DNA from: Saprospiraceae bacterium
Lineage (GTDB): Bacteria > Bacteroidota > Bacteroidia > Chitinophagales > Saprospiraceae
DNA length: 64,000 nt
Reading direction: 5' to 3'
Assembly: GCA_016722295.1 (NCBI GenBank)
Contig: JADKGL010000026.1
Span: 310,001-374,000, forward strand
Under the pieces are notes generated by a model that was not told the origin of the DNA, searched no databases, and was given only the letters and a program-made list of their open reading frames with translations. Positions 1 to 9,580 of the stretch are shown one piece after another (position 1 is the stretch's first letter; the number at the start of each line of letters is the position of its first letter). The translations under genes and the position numbers were made by a program.

Positions 1-30
1 AGTAAATCTTGTACAGATCTTAACAAAACA

Positions 31-2628
31 CTAAAAAAATGCTTTCACTCCACCAAAAATTCCTGAAGTTCGAAATGGAACATCATAATTAACTCTTTGG
101 AAATATTCTATAGAAAATAAGTGAAAAATATTTTCGATACCTGCACCTACTTCTAAATAAGGCTTTCCATTTGCAATTTTAAATTTAGATTGATTATTGA
201 GCAATTGATTTTGTGTGCTCATATCTCCCCAAAATGCATTGAAAGTAAATCGCTCTCTCCAACCCAATTTTTTGAATAAAGGGATGCGATCAAACCAGGC
301 TCCACCTAGAGATAATCGAGACTGCCATACGAGATATTTATCCGCTACAAATTCATATCGATTCATTGTGTTAAACACATATCGCGAAGTAAAATAGCTA
401 TCATTTCCTCGAGGAATGTAAAGCAGAAGAGCTGCACTTTTTCCAAATATTTTTCCTGCTTCAGCATTCCAAATTAAATTAATTTTCGCTGTTATTCTTG
501 TTGTACTAAGTACACCTAAATTTATTTTTTGAATATTAAAATCTGTGCTTTGTGTTGCAATACTTTTTGAATAAGTGAATTGTACAGTCGGATATTTACT
601 TCCTAAGCTTCTCCGCTGATAGTCGAAAATTCGCGACCTTTCTCTCCATGAGTAACGCAATGAAATTGACAATTCTGTAGAATGTACAGTATTAGTGTAT
701 GGATTTACTTCAGGGGTTTTCTCTAAACTTATGTATTTTGGATTCTGATAAGGAAAATCAAATGTTGGAATTAGATTTCGATTGATGAGACTTATTCTAC
801 CAAACCAATTTGAAGCAATCTGATGATCGTGTGAAAGTGATATTTGTTCATTTAAGCTGCGGTAAAAAGGTACATTTTTTCGAAATATTGAATTCACTAT
901 ATTATCCGCATCCAATGCATCATACCATTCTGAAGCAATTAAAAAATCATTGCTATAAAATAATTCTGTTTTAGAATAAGGTTGTGTGGACCATAATTGT
1001 TTTACACCTAAACTTCCTTTCCATTTTTCATCTAATGTCCCATAGGCTATATGACCATAAAATCCAGTTTTTTTGATCAAGGCTTCATCGGTTCGTATTC
1101 GTACACGAAATCTTGTGCCTTCGATTTCATTTCGACTAATCAAAGATCCATAAGGACCAATCCAAGCGACATCCTTCCAAAAATACCAACCTGTAACAAT
1201 AGTTTTAAATACTTTATCCTTCATCATTTGTAATGGATCACTCTGTATATTATGTGCCATTGCATAAATAGATTTTTGATGTGAAGTCAAGGTATCTGGT
1301 CGCATTTGATTCCAAAATTCATCATCATGATTTGTATCATATACTCTCATAACTACTGCTGTTCCTTTTTTTACATTAGGGTCAGCTTTGGGATCATTGA
1401 TTTTAATTTGATCGTATTTGGTTTGAATTTTAGCGATTAATTTTTTATCAGAAACAGAGACTGGGATCGGGATTCCAATCAAATCTAATCCCGCTTCATA
1501 TTGCATAGATATTTGGCTCTCTTCTAGGATCCAAAATGCTTGTTGATTGCTTTGATCTATAACTGGGGTATAATGTTCTACGATATTCATTTTCTCAATG
1601 TAATTGATATTTGCCTCTTTGCTCAACCGTAGATCTGCATGCACCAAGGCATAAGCGCTGTCATTTACCACGATGGTACCGGTGAATACACTTCCACTCC
1701 ATGTTTTAGGTATAAGTTGCAAAACAATATTAAAATGGTTGTTTCCTATTGCAATACTATCTTCAATAAAATAATCGTAAAATAGCAATGCTGTAGATCC
1801 AAGTGGACTTTCAAAAGCTTTATTGTAAATGAGTATCTTAGAATCATATAAATTAATGGGCACATCCAATCGGCATATATGTTCTACCAACTTGTCTGTT
1901 TCTAGATTGGTCTTTTTTACAGCAATAATAGTTTCAGATTCACCAAATGGATTCGAGGTCTGAGAATAATCAGATATCTTCTCACTAAAGAAAAGTGGTG
2001 TAATATTTTCAGCACTTGTGTCAAGAGGATCTTTTGTCTTGAGATATGCTTTGGATCGTGAGGAAAACAAAAGATCTAGTCCATCTTTTTTATTTTGTAC
2101 ATCAGTATCCACTGTACTTACTTCATTTCGAACCCATCGTTTTGCATCAAATCTTTTTATAGAATTAACATTGTTTCTAGCGCTGTTTGCCAATACTTTT
2201 TTCATCAGAGTTTTTCCTGGATTGGGATCTGCCTTGATTACTACTTCACTTAACATATCTACACTGGTGCGTAAATGAATATCAAAAAACTGATTATTAT
2301 TATTTTTTTCTAAGGCAATAGATTGTGTGTGATATCCCAAATATGCAATGATTAATGAATCATTTGCTTGAATATTCGCCTTAAATGAGAATTTACCCAA
2401 TGTATCAGTATATGTGCCACTTGTCTTACTACTTATTGTAATAGGCACGAAAGGTATAACTTCTCCCATTTCATCGCGCACAATGCCCCTCAATATAGTG
2501 TTTTTCTGGGCAAAAAGAGACAATCCGTCTGTAAAACAAAGGATTAATAATAGAATCTTGAGGCTATATATATTATTCAACAGATGCTTTAATTGATATT
2601 GTTGGACAAATTTAGGATTTATATCCAA
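31..2628 (-). CDS. DUF5686 / carboxypeptidase-regulatory-like outer-membrane protein
   Basis: Full-length 865-residue protein. It has an N-terminal hydrophobic export signal (about residues 22-41, ending LFAQ). A carboxypeptidase-regulatory-like beta-sandwich follows at about 43-130 (starts LRGIVRDEMGEVIPFVPI). The rest matches the DUF5686 family, with a long beta-strand-rich region ending in GGVKAFF, a terminal aromatic typical of outer-membrane barrels. Members are common in Bacteroidota and are thought to be surface or outer-membrane proteins; no reaction is established. It lies downstream of the sigma/anti-sigma set, separated by 108 bases, so co-transcription is possible but not shown. 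The first ATG is used because no internal Met sits closer to the signal peptide. Confidence 0.85.
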   Translation of the reverse strand: MDINPKFVQQYQLKHLLNNIYSLKILLLILCFTDGLSLFAQKNTILRGIVRDEMGEVIPFVPITISSKTSGTYTDTLGKFSFKANIQANDSLIIAYLGYHTQSIALEKNNNNQFFDIHLRTSVDMLSEVVIKADPNPGKTLMKKVLANSARNNVNSIKRFDAKRWVRNEVSTVDTDVQNKKDGLDLLFSSRSKAYLKTKDPLDTSAENITPLFFSEKISDYSQTSNPFGESETIIAVKKTNLETDKLVEHICRLDVPINLYDSKILIYNKAFESPLGSTALLFYDYFIEDSIAIGNNHFNIVLQLIPKTWSGSVFTGTIVVNDSAYALVHADLRLSKEANINYIEKMNIVEHYTPVIDQSNQQAFWILEESQISMQYEAGLDLIGIPIPVSVSDKKLIAKIQTKYDQIKINDPKADPNVKKGTAVVMRVYDTNHDDEFWNQMRPDTLTSHQKSIYAMAHNIQSDPLQMMKDKVFKTIVTGWYFWKDVAWIGPYGSLISRNEIEGTRFRVRIRTDEALIKKTGFYGHIAYGTLDEKWKGSLGVKQLWSTQPYSKTELFYSNDFLIASEWYDALDADNIVNSIFRKNVPFYRSLNEQISLSHDHQIASNWFGRISLINRNLIPTFDFPYQNPKYISLEKTPEVNPYTNTVHSTELSISLRYSWRERSRIFDYQRRSLGSKYPTVQFTYSKSIATQSTDFNIQKINLGVLSTTRITAKINLIWNAEAGKIFGKSAALLLYIPRGNDSYFTSRYVFNTMNRYEFVADKYLVWQSRLSLGGAWFDRIPLFKKLGWRERFTFNAFWGDMSTQNQLLNNQSKFKIANGKPYLEVGAGIENIFHLFSIEYFQRVNYDVPFRTSGIFGGVKAFF

Positions 2629-2736
2629 ATTTCAAGCCCTTCTCAAAAAGAAGTTTTAGTTAATAATTTTTGTAGCAGTTTTGGGGAAAATAAAAAATCT
2701 CCAATACTAGAGCTTTGTAATAGTTATTCTAAAGTC

Positions 2737-4071
2737 CTAATTTTTAAAACTATAAAGTAATTGAATACCTCCCATTGTTCCAATTCGTGGGATGACATTT
2801 ATATCGATATTAGGATTGGGACTTGCACTAAAAGATAGTTTTCGTTGGTTAGGATAAATAAATTCTGATCCTATCCTGGCTTTGATTTCAAAGCGCTTCA
2901 AAAAATTGTAGCTTACATTTGGACTAAAAATGAAATGTATAGGTCTTAAACTATTAATTTCATAGTCAGAATGCATAATAGAAATTTGATAATCTTTCGA
3001 CTTGGCAATAAAGTAATTGAAATTTAGTTGGGAAATGATTTCAATACTTAGTTTCAGTTTTTTATTAATTTTATATTGGTAACCGATAGGTAGTAAGAGG
3101 TCAAATTGTTGTGTTGATATATTTGAAATTATACGGCTATTCTCTGCTATTGAATTTGATGATTTATTATCAAAATTACTTAATTCATTTTTTGACTTAG
3201 ATTGTGATAATAATTCATTTGTAGTATAAACGGATGATATGGTTTCGTAGATATAGTTACCTCTTTGATAACTCATTGCTGCCCCAAAAATTATACTGTT
3301 TCTATTATTAATATTCCAATCCATTTGGAATCCTGCGATAGTGCTGATTTTTTGATTGTGAAATATTATATTGCTTCCGATCAAAGGACGAACAAGGAAA
3401 CTAGTATTCATTTTCTTCTTGGTCGCCACTAGACTTTCAGTATAATGATATTGAACTGAATCTATAAAATTTTTTTCAATTGGCTTGTTCTCATATTTTA
3501 TCGAAGTACAAGCTGGTACAATTAGTTTTTCAACTATATCGTTCGATCTATTTTCAGATACATTGTCTTCTGATTTAGCATTTAAATTTTGATCTGATGT
3601 TGAGATCAGATCTGAAATATTGTAACTTGATTCGAGTTCTTTTTTAATAAACAAATTTGAATTTACAGCAATTTCTTTTTTTGAACTTTCACTAGAATAT
3701 TGTTTATTCGATATCTCAGAATTTATATTTTTTCTTGAAGTATTTTTATTTGAAGTTACAACTCTTTGACCGTTGATATAGTCATTTATTTTATTATTGA
3801 CATTTGTATTTTCAGGACAAATTTCAGTTTGAGATAATGTATGATTTTTCTTTGAGTCTTGTGAATCATTCATTGCAAATATCTGCGTGTCAGATTGAGA
3901 TTGTTTATAAATTTTATTCCAATAATATCCCAAACTGAGTAAAGCCATCCCAAAAAAGAAAAGTATAATCCAGCGATTGTTATTCTTTTTTTTGACAGGT
4001 AAGTGCTGATCTAGCAAAATCTGCATTTTTTCCCAAGCTTTATCTTCCTGTTGTGATGGTATATGTTTCAT
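2737..4071 (-). CDS. Putative dual membrane-spanning anti-sigma factor (first copy)
   Basis: 444 residues in three parts. Residues 1-32 are hydrophilic and would be cytoplasmic, with a helix reading AWEKMQILLDQHLP. A single transmembrane helix lies at about 33-51. An Asn/Ser/Lys/Glu-rich linker of roughly 160 residues follows, and from about 220 to the end there are alternating beta strands that look like an outer-membrane beta-barrel. The start overlaps the end of the sigma-factor gene by 32 bases, the usual arrangement of sigma and anti-sigma partners. One chain would therefore join cytoplasm, inner membrane, periplasm and outer membrane, as in the Dma anti-sigma factors described in Bacteroides thetaiotaomicron. 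Sigma binding and double-membrane insertion are inferred from layout and position. Alternatively it is a barrel protein with an uncleaved signal anchor. Confidence 0.7.
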   Translation of the reverse strand: MKHIPSQQEDKAWEKMQILLDQHLPVKKKNNNRWIILFFFGMALLSLGYYWNKIYKQSQSDTQIFAMNDSQDSKKNHTLSQTEICPENTNVNNKINDYINGQRVVTSNKNTSRKNINSEISNKQYSSESSKKEIAVNSNLFIKKELESSYNISDLISTSDQNLNAKSEDNVSENRSNDIVEKLIVPACTSIKYENKPIEKNFIDSVQYHYTESLVATKKKMNTSFLVRPLIGSNIIFHNQKISTIAGFQMDWNINNRNSIIFGAAMSYQRGNYIYETISSVYTTNELLSQSKSKNELSNFDNKSSNSIAENSRIISNISTQQFDLLLPIGYQYKINKKLKLSIEIISQLNFNYFIAKSKDYQISIMHSDYEINSLRPIHFIFSPNVSYNFLKRFEIKARIGSEFIYPNQRKLSFSASPNPNIDINVIPRIGTMGGIQLLYSFKN

Positions 4072-4603
4072 GGTCTTTTTTAATTAATTGTTGTAATAAG
4101 GTTCTAGCATTGGCAAGATGCCATTTTGAAGTTCCTGAACTGATATTAAGTTGGTCTGCAATCTCTTGATGAGAATATCCCTGCTCAGCAAATAAACTGA
4201 AGACTCTCGCACTTGCTGGAGGAATTTGATCTAATAAATTTTTATAATATTCTATGTCTGTAGGATCGATCGTGTGAGTACTTATATATTCATGGTGGGT
4301 CTCAAGGGGAACTGTTTGTTTTCTCTTTTTATCAGTGCTAATGATATTTATAATTTGATGATAAATCACTTTTCTGATCCAACCTTCGAGACTGCCTTTG
4401 AATTCATATTGATTCAATTTAGTGAAAACGCGCAGAAAGCCATGATTCAATAAATCCATGGCTTCCTGATCGTCATTGGCATAAATACAACACATTGTAA
4501 ACATCGTACGGAAGTACTGACGATAAAGCCTTTCTTGCCATTTTCTCTCATTGCGAAGACAGCCATTAACGATTTCTACCTCTGTATAGTCTTGCTTTTG
4601 CAC
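4040..4603 (-). CDS. ECF-type RNA polymerase sigma factor (first copy)
   Basis: 187 residues with the two-domain layout of group 4 (ECF) sigma factors. The sigma-2 region is at about 24-92 (QERLYRQYFRTMF, then a segment ending FKGSLEGWIRKVIYHQIIN). The sigma-4 region is at about 124-174, with the helix-turn-helix YSHQEIADQLNISSGTSKWH. It would direct RNA polymerase to a small envelope regulon. It sits 3 bases after the preceding 248-residue protein gene and overlaps the putative anti-sigma gene by 32 bases, so translation is probably coupled. The order lipoprotein, secreted protein, sigma, anti-sigma suggests the regulator is made together with envelope proteins it may monitor or control (inference). 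Confidence 0.9.
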   Translation of the reverse strand: MQKQDYTEVEIVNGCLRNERKWQERLYRQYFRTMFTMCCIYANDDQEAMDLLNHGFLRVFTKLNQYEFKGSLEGWIRKVIYHQIINIISTDKKRKQTVPLETHHEYISTHTIDPTDIEYYKNLLDQIPPASARVFSLFAEQGYSHQEIADQLNISSGTSKWHLANARTLLQQLIKKDHETYTITTGR

Positions 4604-4606
4604 TAT

Positions 4607-5353
4607 TTAGATTTGGATTCCGATTCGAAAGATAAGTCTTTTATAAATTCTATCATAGTCATTCAAGGTATCACCCCAAGAAGCGATCTGATAATGTCCA
4701 TTTTGAAAGATACAGCCTACGTCTGTTGTTATATTAAAATGTTTTTTTCCAGACCATCTAATTCCTAGACTTGGATATTGTGACCATCCTCCCTTAGCCT
4801 TCAATATACCCAAGCTATTATCCTTTAATGCAAAATTATATCCTGTGGCATATGCTAAATAATAGGCTATATTTTGACCATAGACATAAGATCGAACTTC
4901 TCCCATCAATGGAATAACATTGTCATAAGATCCTGAATAGGAAAGATAACCAGATTGTATTCCGACGCCAAAGTACCTATGAAATAAATATCCTGCAGTA
5001 GTCAGAACAGCGTAGCCATAGATTTTTTCGTTATCGACATCGCGTCCCACTAATTGCGCAACATTAGTGATTTGATACCATCCCTTTTCTTTAAAATTGT
5101 ACTCTTTATTTCTTTTGCTATGGACAAGTTCTTGTTCTATTTTTCGAATATTTGATTCAGGTATTGTTAAAGATAATCCTGAACTTGTAAGAACATGATA
5201 CAGATTAGCAGAATCAATGCTTTGAATTTGTCCAATCCATTTTGATCCATTGTGAAGATAAATTTTAGTTCTTGTATCAGCATGGCTTTCTTGAGCTTGA
5301 ACATTGTAGCACATAAAGCAAATACTTAGAAAAAAAATTGTAATCCTAATCAT
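4607..5353 (-). CDS. Exported protein of unknown function in the first sigma-factor operon
   Basis: 248 residues. A signal peptide is at 1-20 (ends YNVQAQ). A short beta-rich domain at about 28-70 (IYLHNGSKWIGQIQSID) looks like a small barrel fold. From about 100 on there are amphipathic strands ending in LIFRIGIQI, which may be an outer-membrane-associated beta structure. I do not recognise a named family. Its start codon touches the stop of the upstream lipoprotein gene and its stop lies 3 bases before the sigma-factor start, so it is almost certainly in one transcript with the sigma/anti-sigma pair. It could be part of the sensing apparatus or an effector of it. Confidence 0.65.
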   Translation of the reverse strand: MIRITIFFLSICFMCYNVQAQESHADTRTKIYLHNGSKWIGQIQSIDSANLYHVLTSSGLSLTIPESNIRKIEQELVHSKRNKEYNFKEKGWYQITNVAQLVGRDVDNEKIYGYAVLTTAGYLFHRYFGVGIQSGYLSYSGSYDNVIPLMGEVRSYVYGQNIAYYLAYATGYNFALKDNSLGILKAKGGWSQYPSLGIRWSGKKHFNITTDVGCIFQNGHYQIASWGDTLNDYDRIYKRLIFRIGIQI

Positions 5354-6603
5354 TATTGTACATTTATTTTACTGATAAAGTTTGGTTGATCTATGTTTGA
5401 AACATTGTACTGGTAGATTCCATTTTCTGCTGATATTAAGATTGATTTCAAATCTGCCATATAGATGACATCGTATGCAGAGATATTTTGAATTCTAGAC
5501 TTTAATTGTAAATCCATTGGTTTACTTGCATCAAAGAGTTTAATACCATCATCACACAAATACAAATTGTTTTCATAAATAGCCAAGCCAGTTGGCGATT
5601 TCATAGCATACGTTTTAAGGAGGACTGGGTTATAAATATTGGATACATCTACAATGTCCAGTTGGTTGGAGTATCCACCACATGGGCTTCCTCCATGAAG
5701 TGAGACATAGGCTATATTTCCTTCGGTTACTACAGGATCACAAGTACGGATATGCTTAAGTTCTCCTGCATAAGTTGGTTGAGCTGGATTCATCAGTTCA
5801 AAAATATAGATCCCTGATTGCGATCCAATAAATAATTTTCCCTCATAAGGATAAATGGTTTCTATGTCCCACGAAATAGTGTTTTTGAACAATAGTTCAG
5901 GGCATTTTCCAGTCAAAGAAAAGGAGTACAAATTAAAATTATCGATAGTATAAAGATAATCATCAGTGATAGTAAATCGAGCTTGCGAACCACCAGTTCC
6001 TACTACATTTCCATTTCCTCCTGATCCTGAATTTTTGCTTGTGGATTCACTTCCAAAAAAAATGTCACCTTCCCTAAACCAGCCACTTCCAAAATTTGGA
6101 TCAGAGCAGCTTAAAGTTCTTGTGAGACGAGTTTTTTCATAATCTATTAATATTCCTCTTATCGGATCTATTCCTAAAGGACTAAAAAGGTTTTCATCCC
6201 TACAAATCAATTTTGGAATTCTAGGATCTGAAATATCTATCGATATTAAGTCAATATAATTATCAGCATAAAGAATGTCATTGCGAACCGCAAGGTCTAC
6301 ATTACCTGGAATAAATAGAAAGCACAAAGCTTTTGGATTTTTTTGATCTGTATTATCAAAGATGTGTATTCCCAGTTTTGGCTCATTGATAAGTAAATAA
6401 TCTTTGTAGATGTATATTTTTCCATTTTCCTGAATTGGCCTTGCAGCTTGTACATTAAACTCTGATCTAATCTGTGTCAAAGACTTATAAATGGGATTGT
6501 ACTGTGTAAATGTTTGGGTTTGTGTACATTCATCTTTGAGGCAAGAACTCAGTACTACTGACAGTATTGCAAAATAATAGATTAATTTAATTTTCTGTTT
6601 CAT
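5353..6603 (-). CDS. LVIVD-repeat lipoprotein
   Basis: I take the internal ATG at 6603, which places a lipoprotein signal at the N-terminus (MKQKIKLIYYFAILSVVLSSC, with the lipobox Cys at residue 21). An in-frame ATG at 6624 would add seven residues. The mature part has repeated blades of the form IFDNTDQKNPKAL, SIDISDPRIPKLI, IFELMNPAQPTYA, IVDVSNIYNPVLL and LFDASKPMDLQLK. These are typical of the LVIVD-repeat beta-propeller family found on Bacteroidota surfaces. The molecular function is unknown; propellers usually bind partners or ligands. It is the first gene of the operon that continues into the exported protein, sigma factor and putative anti-sigma factor. Confidence 0.85.
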   Translation of the reverse strand: MKQKIKLIYYFAILSVVLSSCLKDECTQTQTFTQYNPIYKSLTQIRSEFNVQAARPIQENGKIYIYKDYLLINEPKLGIHIFDNTDQKNPKALCFLFIPGNVDLAVRNDILYADNYIDLISIDISDPRIPKLICRDENLFSPLGIDPIRGILIDYEKTRLTRTLSCSDPNFGSGWFREGDIFFGSESTSKNSGSGGNGNVVGTGGSQARFTITDDYLYTIDNFNLYSFSLTGKCPELLFKNTISWDIETIYPYEGKLFIGSQSGIYIFELMNPAQPTYAGELKHIRTCDPVVTEGNIAYVSLHGGSPCGGYSNQLDIVDVSNIYNPVLLKTYAMKSPTGLAIYENNLYLCDDGIKLFDASKPMDLQLKSRIQNISAYDVIYMADLKSILISAENGIYQYNVSNIDQPNFISKINVQ

Positions 6604-6842
6604 AATTTTTGTTTTATACCTCATAGACAGGCATAATCAAGCTAAAGGTTGGGTATAGCTTAAAATTAATTTGCAGATGTGCAAATCTTTGATTTAACAG
6701 CTTAAAAACGAATTGAATCTTTTAAATAGGATAGTTTAGTGTTACAAAATTGTATAACTTATTTTGTTTATCAATAAAGTAAATCCTCATTAATGAATAA
6801 ATCGGGTCATGTCCTGCAAAAGTAGTTATCAAACTATGAAAC
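6604..6842. other. Intergenic region upstream of the first sigma-factor operon
   Basis: No coding sequence is seen. On the minus strand a TACTTTTG box at 6817-6824 fits the Bacteroidota -7 consensus TAnnTTTG. I find no convincing -33 TTG at the usual distance, so a promoter here is only possible. Confidence 0.35.
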
Positions 6843-9518
6843 TTAAAGCTTTACAAGTTTAATCACCTTGAAATAGTTTCCAAGCTTACATTTTAAAAAA
6901 TAAACTCCAGCTGATGGAAAATTTTCTGCTGATAAAATGCGATCATTGTTTTCTTTAAAATTTTCTGTAAAAATAACTTTGCCCTGAACATCCGTCACTG
7001 TACATTCCATTTTAGATGATTGGTGACCATAAATTTGAAATCCGAGTGTACTAGGATTAGGATATACTTGAATTTCATCAAGAATATTATCTTCAATTGA
7101 AGTAATTCCATTTTTAATTTCCAATTCAAGTTGTTTGACACGGTTTTGATAAGCAATATTTTTAATAAGTTCGGAGGTAAAACTGAAAAGCCCATTTATT
7201 TGAATTGGAATAGTTTGCGAAGAAGTAACAGTCACCGTAAATGCTGGGATGTTACTTGGAAAGTTCGTCGCAGTAAGTCCATCTCTAAAATGAATAATTG
7301 GGATTGTTGAGTTATTAAAATATTTGGAATTGCTTGTTAAGGATAAATTTGCGATTTCGATATTATTTATTTTAACATCTGGATGATTGACCTTTAAACT
7401 TGCTTGAAATCCATCTATTTGATTGAAATTTGAAGAATAAAATTGAATCTTGGTAGGAATATTGGCTTGTAATGTTACTAAGTCATGATTAAAATACAAT
7501 TTCTCTAACTGCGCTTCAATTGTGTCACTACATAATGTGTTTGCACTTGCATTAATATCACCAATTTTACATCCTATGATGGTTTGATCTGAAATTCTAA
7601 CTTCAATAGGATTTGGTTTTAAGCTCGCCGAATCGAAAAATAACCATTTATCGATATCTTGATATGGTTTGTCAAGTAACAAGGCATGTTTGAGCACTGA
7701 AATATCAGACGCAGTAATAGTATTTGATTTATTTATATCAGCACAGTACAATGCAATAGGGTTGTTTATTTTTTTTGAACTAAGTAAATGATCATGAATT
7801 TCAAGAATATCACTTACATCAATACCATTAAACAAAGAATCTTTTTTATAAGCTTCGAAAGTATTTCCTATTGAACCAATAGTTTGAATTTGATAATATG
7901 GATCACAATTATTTGATTGAATAATGTTTATAGAAGGTGTGAGATTTATCAATTCTACTTTATGTATAGGCTTTTGATTTATCGTAAGAAATTTGCCCGA
8001 AAAAGTATAAATCTTATTACAAATTTGAGTTGGATCTGTTACAATATAATCAATCATGCAGCTAGCTGTATTGCCAATTTGATCTTCTGCTGTGATTTGA
8101 TAATTTCTGATCACATTTCCATTTGTGCTGCTTACAATTTCTGGACACTTGATTGTATCATTTCCTTTTCCAGAATGGAAATATATTTTTATATTTTCAT
8201 TTTTAGAGCAATTATCTTGTACGACTTCTATGAAGTCTTTTGCAAAAACTTCGATATAGCCATCTTCTGTCATAATAGTATTTATGGGAGATTTTTTACA
8301 TTGAATGTTGGGTTTTTGACTTTCGACGATTTCAAAATAAACAATTTTTTCTACAACATTTGAACACCCATCTTGACATAAGACTTTCATTCTGTGTGTT
8401 CCTCTTGGATATTTTCCATTTGCTTGAATTGGTGTATTCTTTGGGAAAGCATAGGGGTTATCTACTACTTTTCCTTTATCACCAGAATAATAGTCATTTA
8501 ATGAAAGTGGAGAAACAAAAATGTCATATTCATCATTGTATTTACCTTTTTTGTCATCGAGCAGATCAATATAATATGAATAAATCAACCAATCCGAAGG
8601 TGTGCAACTATCATAACCAAGAAACTCAAATTCAGCTATTCCAAATCCGTCTTTATCCGCTTCAACACAAGTCTGTGAAGTTATTGTCAATGTTGGTGCT
8701 TCATTATCTATAAGATAAATCAATTCAGTAAAATCCCATCTTCCTTCCTTACCTCCGCTAAATTGATTCCAATCCAAGATAGTCCAAGTCCTCGAAATTT
8801 TTAGACAATAATCAAATGAATTTTTCTGGAATCTTTCATCATGGTATTCTACTGCTATTAATGAACAATTGTCATTTATGATTTTAAATGGACTTTTATA
8901 ACTTGAAGTACAATTAAAAATTCTGCTTGTAGGCATGTTTTCACATTCTAAGATTTCTATATCATCAGTTGTGTCACATAGATTCAATGTATTGATAAAA
9001 AATCTTCCTCCATTGACGATCCAAATTTTTTGAGTGGCGTCTACTTTTTTTCCTTGTGAATCAGTCGCAATAAATTTTCTTGTGATGAGCCCTATTCCAT
9101 GATTTATTTGTTTAGAAACTTGGATCGCAATTTCAACTTTTTCATTTGAAGTTACATATCCATCTTGACCCCATGTTAGATTAAATTTTTTATTCCTATT
9201 GGTGCTATCTCGTAAACTGGTATAATATTCACATGCTTGAATTGAAGCATTATTTCCTTTGCTGCCAGGATATGATATCGTTACATCTTCTTCACAAAAT
9301 TCTTTACATACAATATCATTTGTAATCACATTTTTTCTATCTTTTACATCAAAAACTACTTGTCCAAAAGTAGCATCGTTCACATTGGAGAGTGAACTAT
9401 CTGAATAATAAAATTTGCACGAGACCACCATGTCATTTGGTGCAACAATTGACAAGGATTGAGAGGAAAGGATTAAAAAACTGAATAACAAAAATAGGGT
9501 GGTCAATATTTTTTTCAT
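6843..9518 (-). CDS. T9SS cargo protein with HYR-like and dockerin-like regions
   Basis: I start at the ATG at 9518, which opens directly into a signal peptide (MKKILTTLFLLFSFLILSSQ). An in-frame ATG at 9581 overlaps the stop of the preceding gene (TAATG) but would put 21 hydrophilic residues before the signal. The long middle part contains beta-sandwich, HYR-like segments with paired cysteines. A dockerin-like module follows, with ADINKSNTITASDISVLKHA resembling a calcium-binding repeat. The last about 75 residues are a T9SS type A sorting domain (VYPNPSTLGFQIYG, then GVYFLKCKLGN and KVIKLVKL). It should be exported by T9SS and fixed to or released from the cell surface. It is the last gene of the second sigma-factor set and may be a target or an output of it (inference). 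Confidence 0.85.
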   Translation of the reverse strand: MKKILTTLFLLFSFLILSSQSLSIVAPNDMVVSCKFYYSDSSLSNVNDATFGQVVFDVKDRKNVITNDIVCKEFCEEDVTISYPGSKGNNASIQACEYYTSLRDSTNRNKKFNLTWGQDGYVTSNEKVEIAIQVSKQINHGIGLITRKFIATDSQGKKVDATQKIWIVNGGRFFINTLNLCDTTDDIEILECENMPTSRIFNCTSSYKSPFKIINDNCSLIAVEYHDERFQKNSFDYCLKISRTWTILDWNQFSGGKEGRWDFTELIYLIDNEAPTLTITSQTCVEADKDGFGIAEFEFLGYDSCTPSDWLIYSYYIDLLDDKKGKYNDEYDIFVSPLSLNDYYSGDKGKVVDNPYAFPKNTPIQANGKYPRGTHRMKVLCQDGCSNVVEKIVYFEIVESQKPNIQCKKSPINTIMTEDGYIEVFAKDFIEVVQDNCSKNENIKIYFHSGKGNDTIKCPEIVSSTNGNVIRNYQITAEDQIGNTASCMIDYIVTDPTQICNKIYTFSGKFLTINQKPIHKVELINLTPSINIIQSNNCDPYYQIQTIGSIGNTFEAYKKDSLFNGIDVSDILEIHDHLLSSKKINNPIALYCADINKSNTITASDISVLKHALLLDKPYQDIDKWLFFDSASLKPNPIEVRISDQTIIGCKIGDINASANTLCSDTIEAQLEKLYFNHDLVTLQANIPTKIQFYSSNFNQIDGFQASLKVNHPDVKINNIEIANLSLTSNSKYFNNSTIPIIHFRDGLTATNFPSNIPAFTVTVTSSQTIPIQINGLFSFTSELIKNIAYQNRVKQLELEIKNGITSIEDNILDEIQVYPNPSTLGFQIYGHQSSKMECTVTDVQGKVIFTENFKENNDRILSAENFPSAGVYFLKCKLGNYFKVIKLVKL

Positions 9519-9580
9519 AATTGAATAGTAAATTGTTTGATATAAATACATAATCTTATTCTTTGAATAATGCTGCACCA

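Noticed and set aside
7917..8713. Two long plus-strand open frames opposite the T9SS cargo gene
   Set aside because: They are antisense shadows of a well-supported minus-strand gene and lack signal, motif or promoter.
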